8,548 nucleotides of DNA from Candidatus Cloacimonas sp. 4484_140 (GTDB lineage Bacteria; Cloacimonadota; Cloacimonadia; JGIOTU-2): NCBI GenBank assembly GCA_002049945.1, contig MVCT01000034.1, forward strand, positions 1 through 8,548. The letters are read 5' to 3'. Below are positions 1 to 6,692 of the stretch, piece after piece. The notes beneath the pieces are model-generated. The model did not search any database and was not told where the DNA came from. It worked only from the letters and a program-made list of their open reading frames with translations. The first letter of the stretch is position 1. Every line of letters begins with the position of its first letter. A program made the position numbers and the translations under genes.

Positions 1-17
1 AAAAAGGTGCATTCCCT

Positions 18-422
18 CTAATTCTTAGGTAAAATGAGTGCTAACACTATATAGAGGAATATTCCCGCAGCAAAGTATAATCCCAGTAGCAGAAAGATGA
101 TCCGGACAATACTCACCTCCATATTAAAATGCCTTGCTATTCCTGCACATACACCAAAAATTACAGCTTTATCCATATCTCTTGTGAGACGATTATCATC
201 ATCTTCATCAACAATTATTTCAACATCATTTTCAAATTTGTGGGGTATGATCAAAGCTGCAATAATATACAGCAAAATTCCTGCGCCGCCAAAAATGGTG
301 AAGATGACCCATATCAAACGGATCAATGAAACATCCACATTAAGATATTCGGAAAGTCCGCTGCATACACCTGCGATCTTCCCGTTCTTAGTGTCACGAT
401 ATAGAACCTTATTTGCTTTCAT
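18..422 (-). CDS. Tandem PspC-domain membrane protein
   Basis: This 134-residue protein consists of two PspC-type units. Unit 1 spans about residues 5-60 (LYRD, IAGVCSGLSEYL, a membrane segment at 34-59 ending in ALIIP). Unit 2 spans about 79-133 (IFGVCAGIARHF, a membrane segment at 104-131 ending in ALILPKN). A strongly acidic linker at about 64-77 (including DEDDD) separates them. PspC proteins sit in the inner membrane; in enterobacteria PspC takes part in the phage-shock response to envelope stress. Here no pspA, pspB or pspF is visible, so a stress role is only inferred from the family. The start codon lies inside the end of the upstream permease gene (14-base overlap), with a GAGAG purine stretch just before ATG, which implies translational coupling. 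The start fits the usual PspC N-terminus. Only 17 bases follow the stop, so its terminator cannot be judged. Confidence 0.9.
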   Translation of the reverse strand: MKANKVLYRDTKNGKIAGVCSGLSEYLNVDVSLIRLIWVIFTIFGGAGILLYIIAALIIPHKFENDVEIIVDEDDDNRLTRDMDKAVIFGVCAGIARHFNMEVSIVRIIFLLLGLYFAAGIFLYIVLALILPKN

Positions 423-2286
423 GAGTCTCTCGCTTTCGCGTTGAAAGATATATTATATTTCTTAGTTCTTCACTATTTTTTGCATTGAACCACCGCTTGT
501 CAAAATTATGCTCTTTCACGATATGAGCTATGGACATGAGGGCACGTAAATGAAAATTGCGTTCATCCATCGAACCGATCAGAACAAATACTGTATGAAC
601 AGGTGGTTCACCCTTTTCAAAATTTATACCATCCTTGCAGCGTACGATAAGTATATCAAATTTTTTCTCACCTTTTACAATAATATGAGGAATCGCAAGT
701 CCGGGTTCAAGAATTGTCGATGACTGCTGCTCCCTTTCAACGAACAGGTTATGCAGTTCTTGAGATGGAATATTCAACCGCGAGGAGAGATTCTCTGATA
801 CAATGTTGAAAAACTCCTCAGCTTCTATTGAGTGCTTAAGATCAAGAATAATTGCAGATTTTACCAATTTATCAAATCTGTCCTCAATAATATTATCACG
901 CCTTATAAGAATATCTTTGAGCTCATCTGCAAGTGTGGTGCTGGCAATCTTTTTATTCGTGATCCGCTCAACAATATGCACCAGCGCAGACTTTCTTTGT
1001 ACTCTCATGCGCACATAAAAAACATACCAGACAATACAAAGTATGATAAAAAAGGCAGTTATAATCAGAGGTACAGTTCCCATTTTAAAAATAAGAAAAG
1101 CGTATATGATGATCGCAATAATCTGTAACCACGGATAAAGAGGTGCTCTGAAGGAGGGCCTGTATGTGTCGATCCGGCTTTCTCTCATCACGATCAGCGC
1201 GACGTTCGTGTATAAGAATAGAATGATCTTCATGGTTGATGCTGCCTTGACCAGATTCTCAAAATTCAGAAATGCGATCATGACGATCATAAATGCCGCA
1301 GTAAGTATAATTGAGATAATTGGTGTTTGACTCTTTTTACCCATTTTTCCGAAAATCTCGGGAACCAACCTGTCTCTGCTCATAGCTAGAGGAAATCTGG
1401 ATGCAGAAAGGATGCCGGCATTTGCTGTTGAAAAAAATGCAAATAGCGCTGCGATCGACAGTATGATCATGCCAACTCGTCCAAGTACGATCTCGCCACC
1501 TTGAGAGATAGGAGTAAGAGAATTCGCAAGCTTGCTTGCATCGACCACTCCTACTGTAATAAATATAGTTGCCACATAGAAAAGCATCACTACAATAAAT
1601 GCGATCAGCATACCCATTTTCAGATTCTTCTTGGGCTTTTTGATTTCTTCTGCAATACTTGCCACTTTCGTTAAACCTCCGAAGGACACAAAAACAAGAC
1701 CAACGACCGGGATCACTGCGCCAAATCCTTTTGGAGAAAATGGTATGAAATTGTGCAGATTTACTTTTGTGATTCCGACAGTACAATAGAGAAACAACAT
1801 AGCAAGCAATGATAATACAAGAAAAACCTGGAATCTGCTTGTGTGCTTTACGCTTTTTATATTCAGCAGGGCAAAGATAATACAGAATCCGATGGCAATT
1901 GCTTTTATATGCATTTCTGTAAAAACCGGAAACAACAGATTTGCAAATGCCCCGACACCAATAAGGGCAAATGCGCTTTTAAGTGCCAGACTGAACCAGC
2001 TTGCAAATCCACCCAACGTGCCCGCAGCGGGACCCATACTTCTCTCAATGTAAAAGTAACTTCCACCTGCTTTGGGCATTGCCGTTCCGAGCTCTATTTG
2101 TGCAAGCATGCTTGGTATCACAATAATGCCTGCAAGGATATATGCAACTACTACTGCCGGACCTGCTTTTGCAAAAGCGAGTCCGGGCAGTATGAATAGC
2201 CCGGAACTGATCATCGCACCTGTTGCTATGCTGAAAACATCAAGTAGATTGAGTTTTTTCTGTAATAATTTCTTCTTCTCTGCCAT
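409..2286 (-). CDS. APC-superfamily amino acid permease fused to a PTS EIIA type-2 domain
   Basis: This is a 625-residue two-part protein. Residues about 12-425 are an APC-type transporter with roughly 12 hydrophobic segments. They include the first-helix signature ATGAMISSGLFILPG (21-35), the PKAGGSYFYIERSMG loop (71-85) and the EEIKKPKKN loop (213-221). The natural substrate is probably an amino acid or polyamine, but the sequence does not say which. Residues about 430-475 form a charged cytoplasmic linker. Residues about 478-620 resemble PTS EIIA of the fructose/mannitol type: the phosphorylatable histidine is H534 in GLAIPH, and the second conserved histidine is H579 in NFHLRAL. Both key residues are present, so the domain could accept phosphate or sense PTS state. 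EIIA fused to a non-sugar, non-PTS carrier suggests regulation of uptake, which is inference. The start fits the family, but no Shine-Dalgarno sequence is visible. It is probably cotranscribed with the overlapping PspC gene. Confidence 0.9.
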   Translation of the reverse strand: MAEKKKLLQKKLNLLDVFSIATGAMISSGLFILPGLAFAKAGPAVVVAYILAGIIVIPSMLAQIELGTAMPKAGGSYFYIERSMGPAAGTLGGFASWFSLALKSAFALIGVGAFANLLFPVFTEMHIKAIAIGFCIIFALLNIKSVKHTSRFQVFLVLSLLAMLFLYCTVGITKVNLHNFIPFSPKGFGAVIPVVGLVFVSFGGLTKVASIAEEIKKPKKNLKMGMLIAFIVVMLFYVATIFITVGVVDASKLANSLTPISQGGEIVLGRVGMIILSIAALFAFFSTANAGILSASRFPLAMSRDRLVPEIFGKMGKKSQTPIISIILTAAFMIVMIAFLNFENLVKAASTMKIILFLYTNVALIVMRESRIDTYRPSFRAPLYPWLQIIAIIIYAFLIFKMGTVPLIITAFFIILCIVWYVFYVRMRVQRKSALVHIVERITNKKIASTTLADELKDILIRRDNIIEDRFDKLVKSAIILDLKHSIEAEEFFNIVSENLSSRLNIPSQELHNLFVEREQQSSTILEPGLAIPHIIVKGEKKFDILIVRCKDGINFEKGEPPVHTVFVLIGSMDERNFHLRALMSIAHIVKEHNFDKRWFNAKNSEELRNIIYLSTRKRETHESK

Positions 2287-2292
2287 AATTAT

Positions 2293-2321
2293 TTGAAAGC
2301 TATTGGAAAAAAATTTGTCAA
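2293..2321 (-). promoter_or_regulatory. Candidate promoter of the permease-PspC unit
   Basis: On the minus strand a perfect TTGACA lies at 2316-2321. It is followed after 17 bases by TTTCAA at 2293-2298, a weak -10 with 3 of 6 matches. If these hexamers are used, transcription would start at or next to the ATG, giving a leaderless or nearly leaderless message. That would agree with the missing ribosome-binding site. The -35 is convincing, the -10 is not. Confidence 0.35.
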
Positions 2322-2325
2322 TCTT

Positions 2326-2360
2326 ATTTTATAATAAAAGCCAGACATTATGCCTGGCTT
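2326..2360 (-). terminator. Intrinsic terminator of the LruC lipoprotein gene
   Basis: AAGCCAG (2338-2344) pairs perfectly with CTGGCTT (2354-2360). Two further pairs can form inside the loop after one mismatch. Read on the minus strand, the stem is followed by a T-rich run (TTTTATTAT). It lies 22 bases past the stop of the lipoprotein gene and upstream of the permease gene, so it should separate the two transcripts. Confidence 0.8.
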
Positions 2361-2382
2361 AATATGTTTTATAAATCTTGGG

Positions 2383-4362
2383 TTAAGGCGAGTAAATATT
2401 GTCAATGTTTACATTTCCGGGCACAGAGGAATCATACCAATCGGTATGTACGGTTCCACCACTCTCTGCCCATGCTGCAAACTTCAGGTACGCCCAAGTT
2501 ATCTGCTTAAGTTCGATCGGATAATCCCATGATTGAGCAACATGTATCGCCCATGGAAGATTATTTGAGGTTTTGAAATATCTATCAGTACCAGGATCGG
2601 AATCATCATCTGCGGTTCCCCAGTAGGGTGTACCAGCCATTTTGGATGTAGGCGCATAATCGGGAAGATGTATTTCTTTTTGTCTGTTATTATTTACATA
2701 AATAAAGGGATTATAGGGCGGTAAATAACTCAAACCGGTAACATCCAAAGGAGTACCTAATGTATAAGTGAATTGTAGTTCAGCCGGGTTTACATAAGGT
2801 TCACTCTCGACCGTATTAATCCAGCTTGTTGGATCTCCTCCGGGTTCCTGCATAAGGTCGAAAGCATCTTGGAAAAGTATTACAACAGCATTAGTAGTTC
2901 CGACATCTCGTGAAATTGTAGAATGCCCATGATTATCGAAAACACTGTAATTTGAGGTAACAAAGGGGAATTGTACGGCAAAGCCATTATGGAATCCTGC
3001 GCCAATAGCACGCAGTTTGTAGGAACCTTTTATATCAACTAATTCATTACTGGCATTGGTAACCTGATTAATATTGTAGTCGATCACAATATCATTGAAA
3101 TCATAATCACCTTTGCTGGGCCAGTTATCTTCAAAGGCAAGAGTACCAAATACATTTTCTGCAGGATAATAATTATTGAACGCTCTGTCAGGATCAGTTG
3201 GATAATCATCTTCATCATCCGGCACGCCATCACCATCGCCATCAATTGGCTCTGTCAAATGGTATAAGCTATCAGTATTAAAAGCATCTGAAGGTGTTGC
3301 TTCAAACAAAAATATTGCATCGTTGAAATCCATATCTCCACCTGGTCGCGGGATGTCTTCATAAGCAACAACAATCTTTTCTGTGAGACCATCATACAAA
3401 ACGACTACCTGAGAACCGGCAGCCGGATAATATTTCTTCACAGAATAGAGTACAGGTTTTGTTTCGCTGACACCTCCTCCTCCGGAAATCCATCCGTTAC
3501 TCACAAGAAATGTTCCAAAATAAGTTCCAGCACTAAAACTACCAAGTTGGAGTCTGTCTCCTGTTTGCAGCTCTCCAGCCGAAGGAAATGACAAATTAGG
3601 AAAAACTACAGTTCTTATTAGAGTAGCTGGATCAACAGGAAGTGAGCCAAGATTTGGGAAATTAAAGAATCCCAAGCTATTCTTGTATCCGGCACCTTCA
3701 TGAACAAATTTCATGAACACGTCTGCATCTACATCAAGGAGCAAGTTTGTTGAAATATTTGATGAGAAATACTCAGGATGAGCAGTTACAGCATTTACAT
3801 ATTCAGGCAATGCATTATTTATTCTTGTAAGAAGATCAGCATCGACCGTCTGATTCACCATTGGAGATGGCGTGCCCATCGCATTATAACTGATCCCCGG
3901 AAGATAGTACCATGCTTTAGAATCCCATGTAAAACCATCAGCAAATCCTTTTTCTCCATAAGAAAAGTTACCATAATCAAAATTTAATTCTCCATTCACT
4001 ATTGGCAAAGTAAGTGTGTTCATATATCCAATTACTGTTAAGGAATCACATCCTACTGGTACATTTAAAGATGTGGAATACACTCCATCTGCTTTAGTGA
4101 TACCTTTTGCGATAAGATGCCCGCCCTCATCAGGATGGCACCCGTAGATTTTAAAGACAATTCCATGTACCGGATCATTGGACGGAGTTGCCACAATAAG
4201 GTTTACATCAACTGACTGAGAAGTATTGTAGGTGAAGTCATAAGGAACTACAATGTCATTAATATCAATAGGTTCATTATTTGTATCGTTTTCTTTAGTA
4301 ATATCACAACCTGCCCAGAACAGCAGTGTTGCTGTGATCAGGAAGATAAAATATTTTTTCAT
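2383..4362 (-). CDS. LruC-domain lipoprotein with DUF4114-like region
   Basis: This 659-residue exported protein begins with a lipoprotein signal peptide: MKK, a hydrophobic stretch at 4-17, and WAGC with the lipid-carrying cysteine at 19. Residues about 40-130 look like a beta-sandwich of the kind found at the front of LruC proteins (ending in a GVYSTSLNVP-type turn). Residues about 270-355 resemble DUF4114, ending in the motif DMDFNDAIFLFEA (343-355). A calcium-binding type run, DGDGDGVPDDEDDYPTDPDR (374-393), leads into the LruC/DUF4842 region (about 395-655), which opens with GTLAFEDNWP and DYDFNDIVIDY. The function of LruC proteins is not established; the name comes from a Leptospira lipoprotein, and a surface or adhesion role is only a guess. 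The -3 lipobox residue is Trp, which is unusual, and Asp follows the cysteine. The gene is monocistronic with its own promoter and terminator. A GGGGGA sequence 3 bases upstream of ATG supports the start. Confidence 0.9.
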   Translation of the reverse strand: MKKYFIFLITATLLFWAGCDITKENDTNNEPIDINDIVVPYDFTYNTSQSVDVNLIVATPSNDPVHGIVFKIYGCHPDEGGHLIAKGITKADGVYSTSLNVPVGCDSLTVIGYMNTLTLPIVNGELNFDYGNFSYGEKGFADGFTWDSKAWYYLPGISYNAMGTPSPMVNQTVDADLLTRINNALPEYVNAVTAHPEYFSSNISTNLLLDVDADVFMKFVHEGAGYKNSLGFFNFPNLGSLPVDPATLIRTVVFPNLSFPSAGELQTGDRLQLGSFSAGTYFGTFLVSNGWISGGGGVSETKPVLYSVKKYYPAAGSQVVVLYDGLTEKIVVAYEDIPRPGGDMDFNDAIFLFEATPSDAFNTDSLYHLTEPIDGDGDGVPDDEDDYPTDPDRAFNNYYPAENVFGTLAFEDNWPSKGDYDFNDIVIDYNINQVTNASNELVDIKGSYKLRAIGAGFHNGFAVQFPFVTSNYSVFDNHGHSTISRDVGTTNAVVILFQDAFDLMQEPGGDPTSWINTVESEPYVNPAELQFTYTLGTPLDVTGLSYLPPYNPFIYVNNNRQKEIHLPDYAPTSKMAGTPYWGTADDDSDPGTDRYFKTSNNLPWAIHVAQSWDYPIELKQITWAYLKFAAWAESGGTVHTDWYDSSVPGNVNIDNIYSP

Positions 4363-4392
4363 TTGTCCCCCAAATGAATTTTTGATATTTAT

Positions 4393-4421
4393 AAAATACC
4401 AATTAACTTACTCTTCGTCAA
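4393..4421 (-). promoter_or_regulatory. Promoter of the LruC lipoprotein gene
   Basis: On the minus strand TTGACG (4416-4421) is separated by 17 bases from TATTTT (4393-4398). These give 5 of 6 and 4 of 6 matches to the sigma70 consensus. The predicted start near 4386 gives a leader of about 24 bases carrying the GGGGGA ribosome-binding site at 4366-4371. Confidence 0.6.
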
Positions 4422-4426
4422 GGTTT

Positions 4427-4454
4427 TTAACATCAACCTGTTATTATATGTAAT
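4427..4454 (+). promoter_or_regulatory. Candidate promoter of the PHP-yhaM unit
   Basis: TTAACA (4427-4432) and TGTAAT (4449-4454) each match 5 of 6 consensus bases and are 16 bases apart. The -35 lies only 5 bases from the -35 of the divergent lipoprotein promoter, so RNA polymerase binding at the two may compete. The predicted start near 4461 would give a leader of about 86 bases that contains the inverted repeat at 4502-4530. Confidence 0.5.
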
Positions 4455-4501
4455 TAGCATCATCAAAATTACTTCTATCCTTTAGAGTGAATCTCAAATA
4501 A

Positions 4502-4530
4502 ATTGACAGCTCGGATACCTATTTGTCAAT
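4502..4530. repeat. Inverted repeat ATTGACA-N15-TGTCAAT
   Basis: Two perfect 7-base arms (4502-4508 and 4524-4530) are separated by 15 bases, so their centres are 22 bases apart, about two turns of DNA. The repeat ends 6 bases before the AGGA ribosome-binding site of the PHP gene. It could be an operator for a dimeric regulator or a 7-bp stem in the leader RNA. The left arm also contains a perfect TTGACA, but no acceptable -10 box follows it at normal spacing. Confidence 0.45.
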
Positions 4531-4536
4531 GCATTC

Positions 4537-4540
4537 AGGA
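4537..4540 (+). promoter_or_regulatory. Ribosome-binding site deciding the PHP gene start
   Basis: AGGA lies 6 bases before ATG at 4547. The alternative in-frame starts, TTG at 4523 and ATG at 4529, have no comparable sequence ahead of them and would lie inside the inverted repeat. Confidence 0.6.
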
Positions 4541-4546
4541 ATTTAT

Positions 4547-5614
4547 ATGATAAAAAAATCAGTATTTGGTAAAGAAATATACGAGTATTCCGGAGTCATT
4601 CATGTTCATACAGAGCACTCCTTTGACGGACATGGAAGTCTCGCGGATATAGTGCAAACAGCAGAAAACCTTAAGGCTGATTTTATCTGTATAACCGATC
4701 ACCGTTCTCTGGAAGTTAAGAATGACCTTTCAGCCATTTCGCAATCGAAAGTGAATATTCTTATCGGATATGAGATGAATGATGCAGAAAAGAATAATCA
4801 TTACCTTATTTTCAATGTTGAAGAAGTTTTTCCACTTTCGATGAGTGCAGAAGAATATGTGGAAAAAACTCGTAAATTAGGCGGAATTGGTTTTATCGCT
4901 CATCCATTTGAAAAAAGAAGATCTAAGAGAGCACCGCGCACCTACAATTGGACCTCCTGGAATGTACACGATTTTGACGGCATTGAAATATGGAATTACA
5001 TCTCCGAATGGACTGACAGATTACGCATTCCGTGGAACGTATTACCAAAAATACTTTTCCCGAATACATCAATAAAAAGACCAAACAAAAAAGTCCTGAA
5101 TAAATGGGATGAATTAAATAATAAAGGTTTGAAAAAAGCCGGAATCGGGAGTGTAGATTCTCATGAGAATAGATATTCCGCAGGTCCTTTTTCAATTAGC
5201 TTTCTTCCCCATAGAAAATTATTTAAAACTATTAGAACGAACATCCAGACCAGGCAACCTATATCTTCCGATAATGCGGCCCAGGAAATCCTCGCATACT
5301 TGAAAAATGGCAATTCATACATTGTGAACTATCTTCATGCTGACCCGCGCATGTACTACTGCGGGATCGAGTCAAAATTATCTGAAAAATTTGCTTTGCC
5401 AGGTGAAGAGATATCACTCGAGGAAAAAGACCTTTACTTTTTTATCTATCTTCAGCAGGATTGTCATATAAAAATTATACATAATGGGAAACTAGTTCAT
5501 ACTGAGTACATGAACAAAGTATCCTTTCCGATCACAGAGAAGGGCTTTTATCGGATCGAGGTTTTTATCGGACTCAAGGGATGGCTTTTCACGAATCCCA
5601 TATATGTGGTATAA
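4547..5614 (+). CDS. PHP-domain metallohydrolase (CehA/McbA type)
   Basis: This is a 355-residue protein counted from the ATG with the best ribosome-binding site. The N-terminal two thirds is a PHP metal-dependent phosphoesterase/hydrolase fold. It shows H19-x-H21-T with D27, ITDH (D51, H52), GYE (E76), IAHPFE (H119), EIW (E147) and D204-S-H206, so all the expected metal ligands are visible. The last 80 or so residues (about 275-355) are rich in beta-strand patterns (LPGEEISL, IKIIHNGKLV, GFYRIEVF) and resemble the small C-terminal sandwich seen in CehA/McbA-type proteins. The substrate is unknown; PHP enzymes cleave phosphoesters of nucleotides, sugars or nucleic acids. No signal peptide is seen, so it is probably cytoplasmic. 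It lies 35 bases before the yhaM-like gene and is likely in one operon with it, which may hint at a nucleic-acid or nucleotide substrate (inference). Confidence 0.88.
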   Translation: MIKKSVFGKEIYEYSGVIHVHTEHSFDGHGSLADIVQTAENLKADFICITDHRSLEVKNDLSAISQSKVNILIGYEMNDAEKNNHYLIFNVEEVFPLSMSAEEYVEKTRKLGGIGFIAHPFEKRRSKRAPRTYNWTSWNVHDFDGIEIWNYISEWTDRLRIPWNVLPKILFPNTSIKRPNKKVLNKWDELNNKGLKKAGIGSVDSHENRYSAGPFSISFLPHRKLFKTIRTNIQTRQPISSDNAAQEILAYLKNGNSYIVNYLHADPRMYYCGIESKLSEKFALPGEEISLEEKDLYFFIYLQQDCHIKIIHNGKLVHTEYMNKVSFPITEKGFYRIEVFIGLKGWLFTNPIYVV

Positions 5615-5639
5615 AATAAAAAATGATAAAAAAAAATTT

Positions 5640-5645
5640 AAGGAG
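5640..5645 (+). promoter_or_regulatory. Ribosome-binding site deciding the yhaM-like start
   Basis: AAGGAG lies 4 bases before ATG at 5650. An in-frame ATG at 5623 would add nine residues (MIKKNLRSS) but has only AT-rich sequence ahead of it. The shorter form also matches the usual N-terminus of the family. Confidence 0.75.
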
Positions 5646-5649
5646 TAGT

Positions 5650-6600
5650 ATGAAAAAAATATTTATTCAGGATTTGAGCCCTTTAGAGGGCAGTGAAATT
5701 TTAGATTTCTTTGCGATAAGCGAGAAATCTGTGAGAAAAAGCAGAAATGGAAAATTCTTCATACGCGTGATGTGTGTGGACAGAACAGGTCAAGTAACCG
5801 GCTTTATCTGGGATAATGTACCCAAATTTCAGGATGCCTTCAGCGTGGGAGATATTGTAAAGGTAAAAGCTCTTGTCACGACTTATGAAAACAATATGCA
5901 GATATCTATAAGTAATATACGTAAAGCAGAAGAAAACGAATACCAGCTTTCTGATTTTGCTCCAACTACAACAAAAGATACTAACAAACTCATAGAAAAA
6001 CTCTTTGGATTCATCGATTCTGTGAAGAATGAATACTTATCAAAGCTTCTGCATCTGTTCTTTGACGATAAGGAATTGCTGGAAAAGTTCTCAAAATCAC
6101 CCGCTGCCAAGAACTGGCATCATAATGTTGTTGGAGGGCTTCTTCACCATTCAGTGACTGTTACCTCTATTTGTGACGCAGTCAGCACTTTATATGACGG
6201 CATTGACAGAGACCTGCTCGTCACCTGTGCTATCTTACATGACATCGGCAAGATAAAGGAATATACGCTCGCACCATTTATTGATTTTACAGACGAAGGA
6301 CGCCTTATTGGACATGTTGTTATCGGCAATAAAATGGTTGTTGACAAATGCGAGGAGATCAATAATTTTCCACAGAATCTGCTCATGAAAATTCAGCATC
6401 TTCTTCTCAGTCATCACGGAGAACGGGAACACGGTGCTGCAGTTCCCCCAAAAACAAAAGAGGCGCTCATTCTTCATTATGCAGACAATCTTGATGCCCA
6501 AGTCACGGGAGCATCAGATCTCATAGAAAAAGCGGTTGATGAAAATTCCACATGGACAGATTATCACTATCTGACCAATCGGGAATATTACACAGAATAA
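5650..6600 (+). CDS. yhaM: 3'-5' exoribonuclease, YhaM family (OB-fold plus HD domain)
   Basis: The protein has 316 residues, close to the length of Bacillus YhaM. Residues about 12-92 form an OB-fold nucleic-acid-binding domain (KSRNGKFFIRVMCVDRTGQV, FSVGDIVKVKA). Residues about 155-290 form an HD phosphohydrolase domain with histidines in GGLLHHSV (166/167), the HD pair in AILHDIGK (H197, D198), GHVVIG (H222), LSHHGE (H255, H256) and HYADNLDA (D279). The family trims single-stranded RNA, and in some cases DNA, from the 3' end using metal ions, and acts in the cytoplasm in RNA turnover. All HD metal ligands appear intact. It is 35 bases downstream of the PHP gene without an intervening terminator, so the two are probably cotranscribed. 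The symbol is given by family resemblance; a more specific role in this organism is not shown. Confidence 0.88.
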   Translation: MKKIFIQDLSPLEGSEILDFFAISEKSVRKSRNGKFFIRVMCVDRTGQVTGFIWDNVPKFQDAFSVGDIVKVKALVTTYENNMQISISNIRKAEENEYQLSDFAPTTTKDTNKLIEKLFGFIDSVKNEYLSKLLHLFFDDKELLEKFSKSPAAKNWHHNVVGGLLHHSVTVTSICDAVSTLYDGIDRDLLVTCAILHDIGKIKEYTLAPFIDFTDEGRLIGHVVIGNKMVVDKCEEINNFPQNLLMKIQHLLLSHHGEREHGAAVPPKTKEALILHYADNLDAQVTGASDLIEKAVDENSTWTDYHYLTNREYYTE

Positions 6601-6648
6601 ACTCTTCACTGTTCAAAATCCGATTTTCTTGACTGCATTTTGAGCGGT

Positions 6649-6676
6649 TAGACATTTTACAAGTTCAAAATATAAT
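6649..6676 (+). promoter_or_regulatory. Candidate promoter of thrS
   Basis: A perfect TATAAT (6671-6676) is preceded after 16 bases by TAGACA (6649-6654), which matches 5 of 6 consensus -35 bases. The predicted start near 6683 leaves a leader of about 10 bases, which barely includes the AAGGAT ribosome-binding site at 6682-6687. The 92-base gap has no room for a T-box leader and shows no convincing terminator, so readthrough from the upstream gene is also possible. Confidence 0.45.
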
Positions 6677-6692
6677 TGTATAAGGATCTCTC

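Noticed and set aside
1337..1786. 149-codon open frame on the minus strand inside the permease gene
   Set aside because: It is a different frame of the permease coding region, and its Ser/Arg/Cys-rich composition is typical of a shadow frame.
4523..4546. Upstream TTG or ATG start for the PHP gene
   Set aside because: The extra residues (MSMHSGIY) precede the conserved domain, have no ribosome-binding site, and fall in the inverted repeat. ATG 4547 with AGGA is better.
5623..5649. Upstream ATG for the yhaM-like gene
   Set aside because: It has no ribosome-binding site, and AAGGAG sits at the right distance from ATG 5650.
6615..6627. Small hairpin AAAAT-CCG-ATTTT after the yhaM-like gene
   Set aside because: The 5-bp stem is entirely A:T and is not followed by a proper T run, so it is too weak to call a terminator.
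6629..6634. TTGACT as the thrS -35 box
   Set aside because: No acceptable -10 follows at 16-18 bases. The TAGACA/TATAAT pair downstream fits better.
6601..6692. T-box or other leader riboswitch for thrS
   Set aside because: The gap is 92 bases and lacks any T-box-like sequence or antiterminator/terminator pair.
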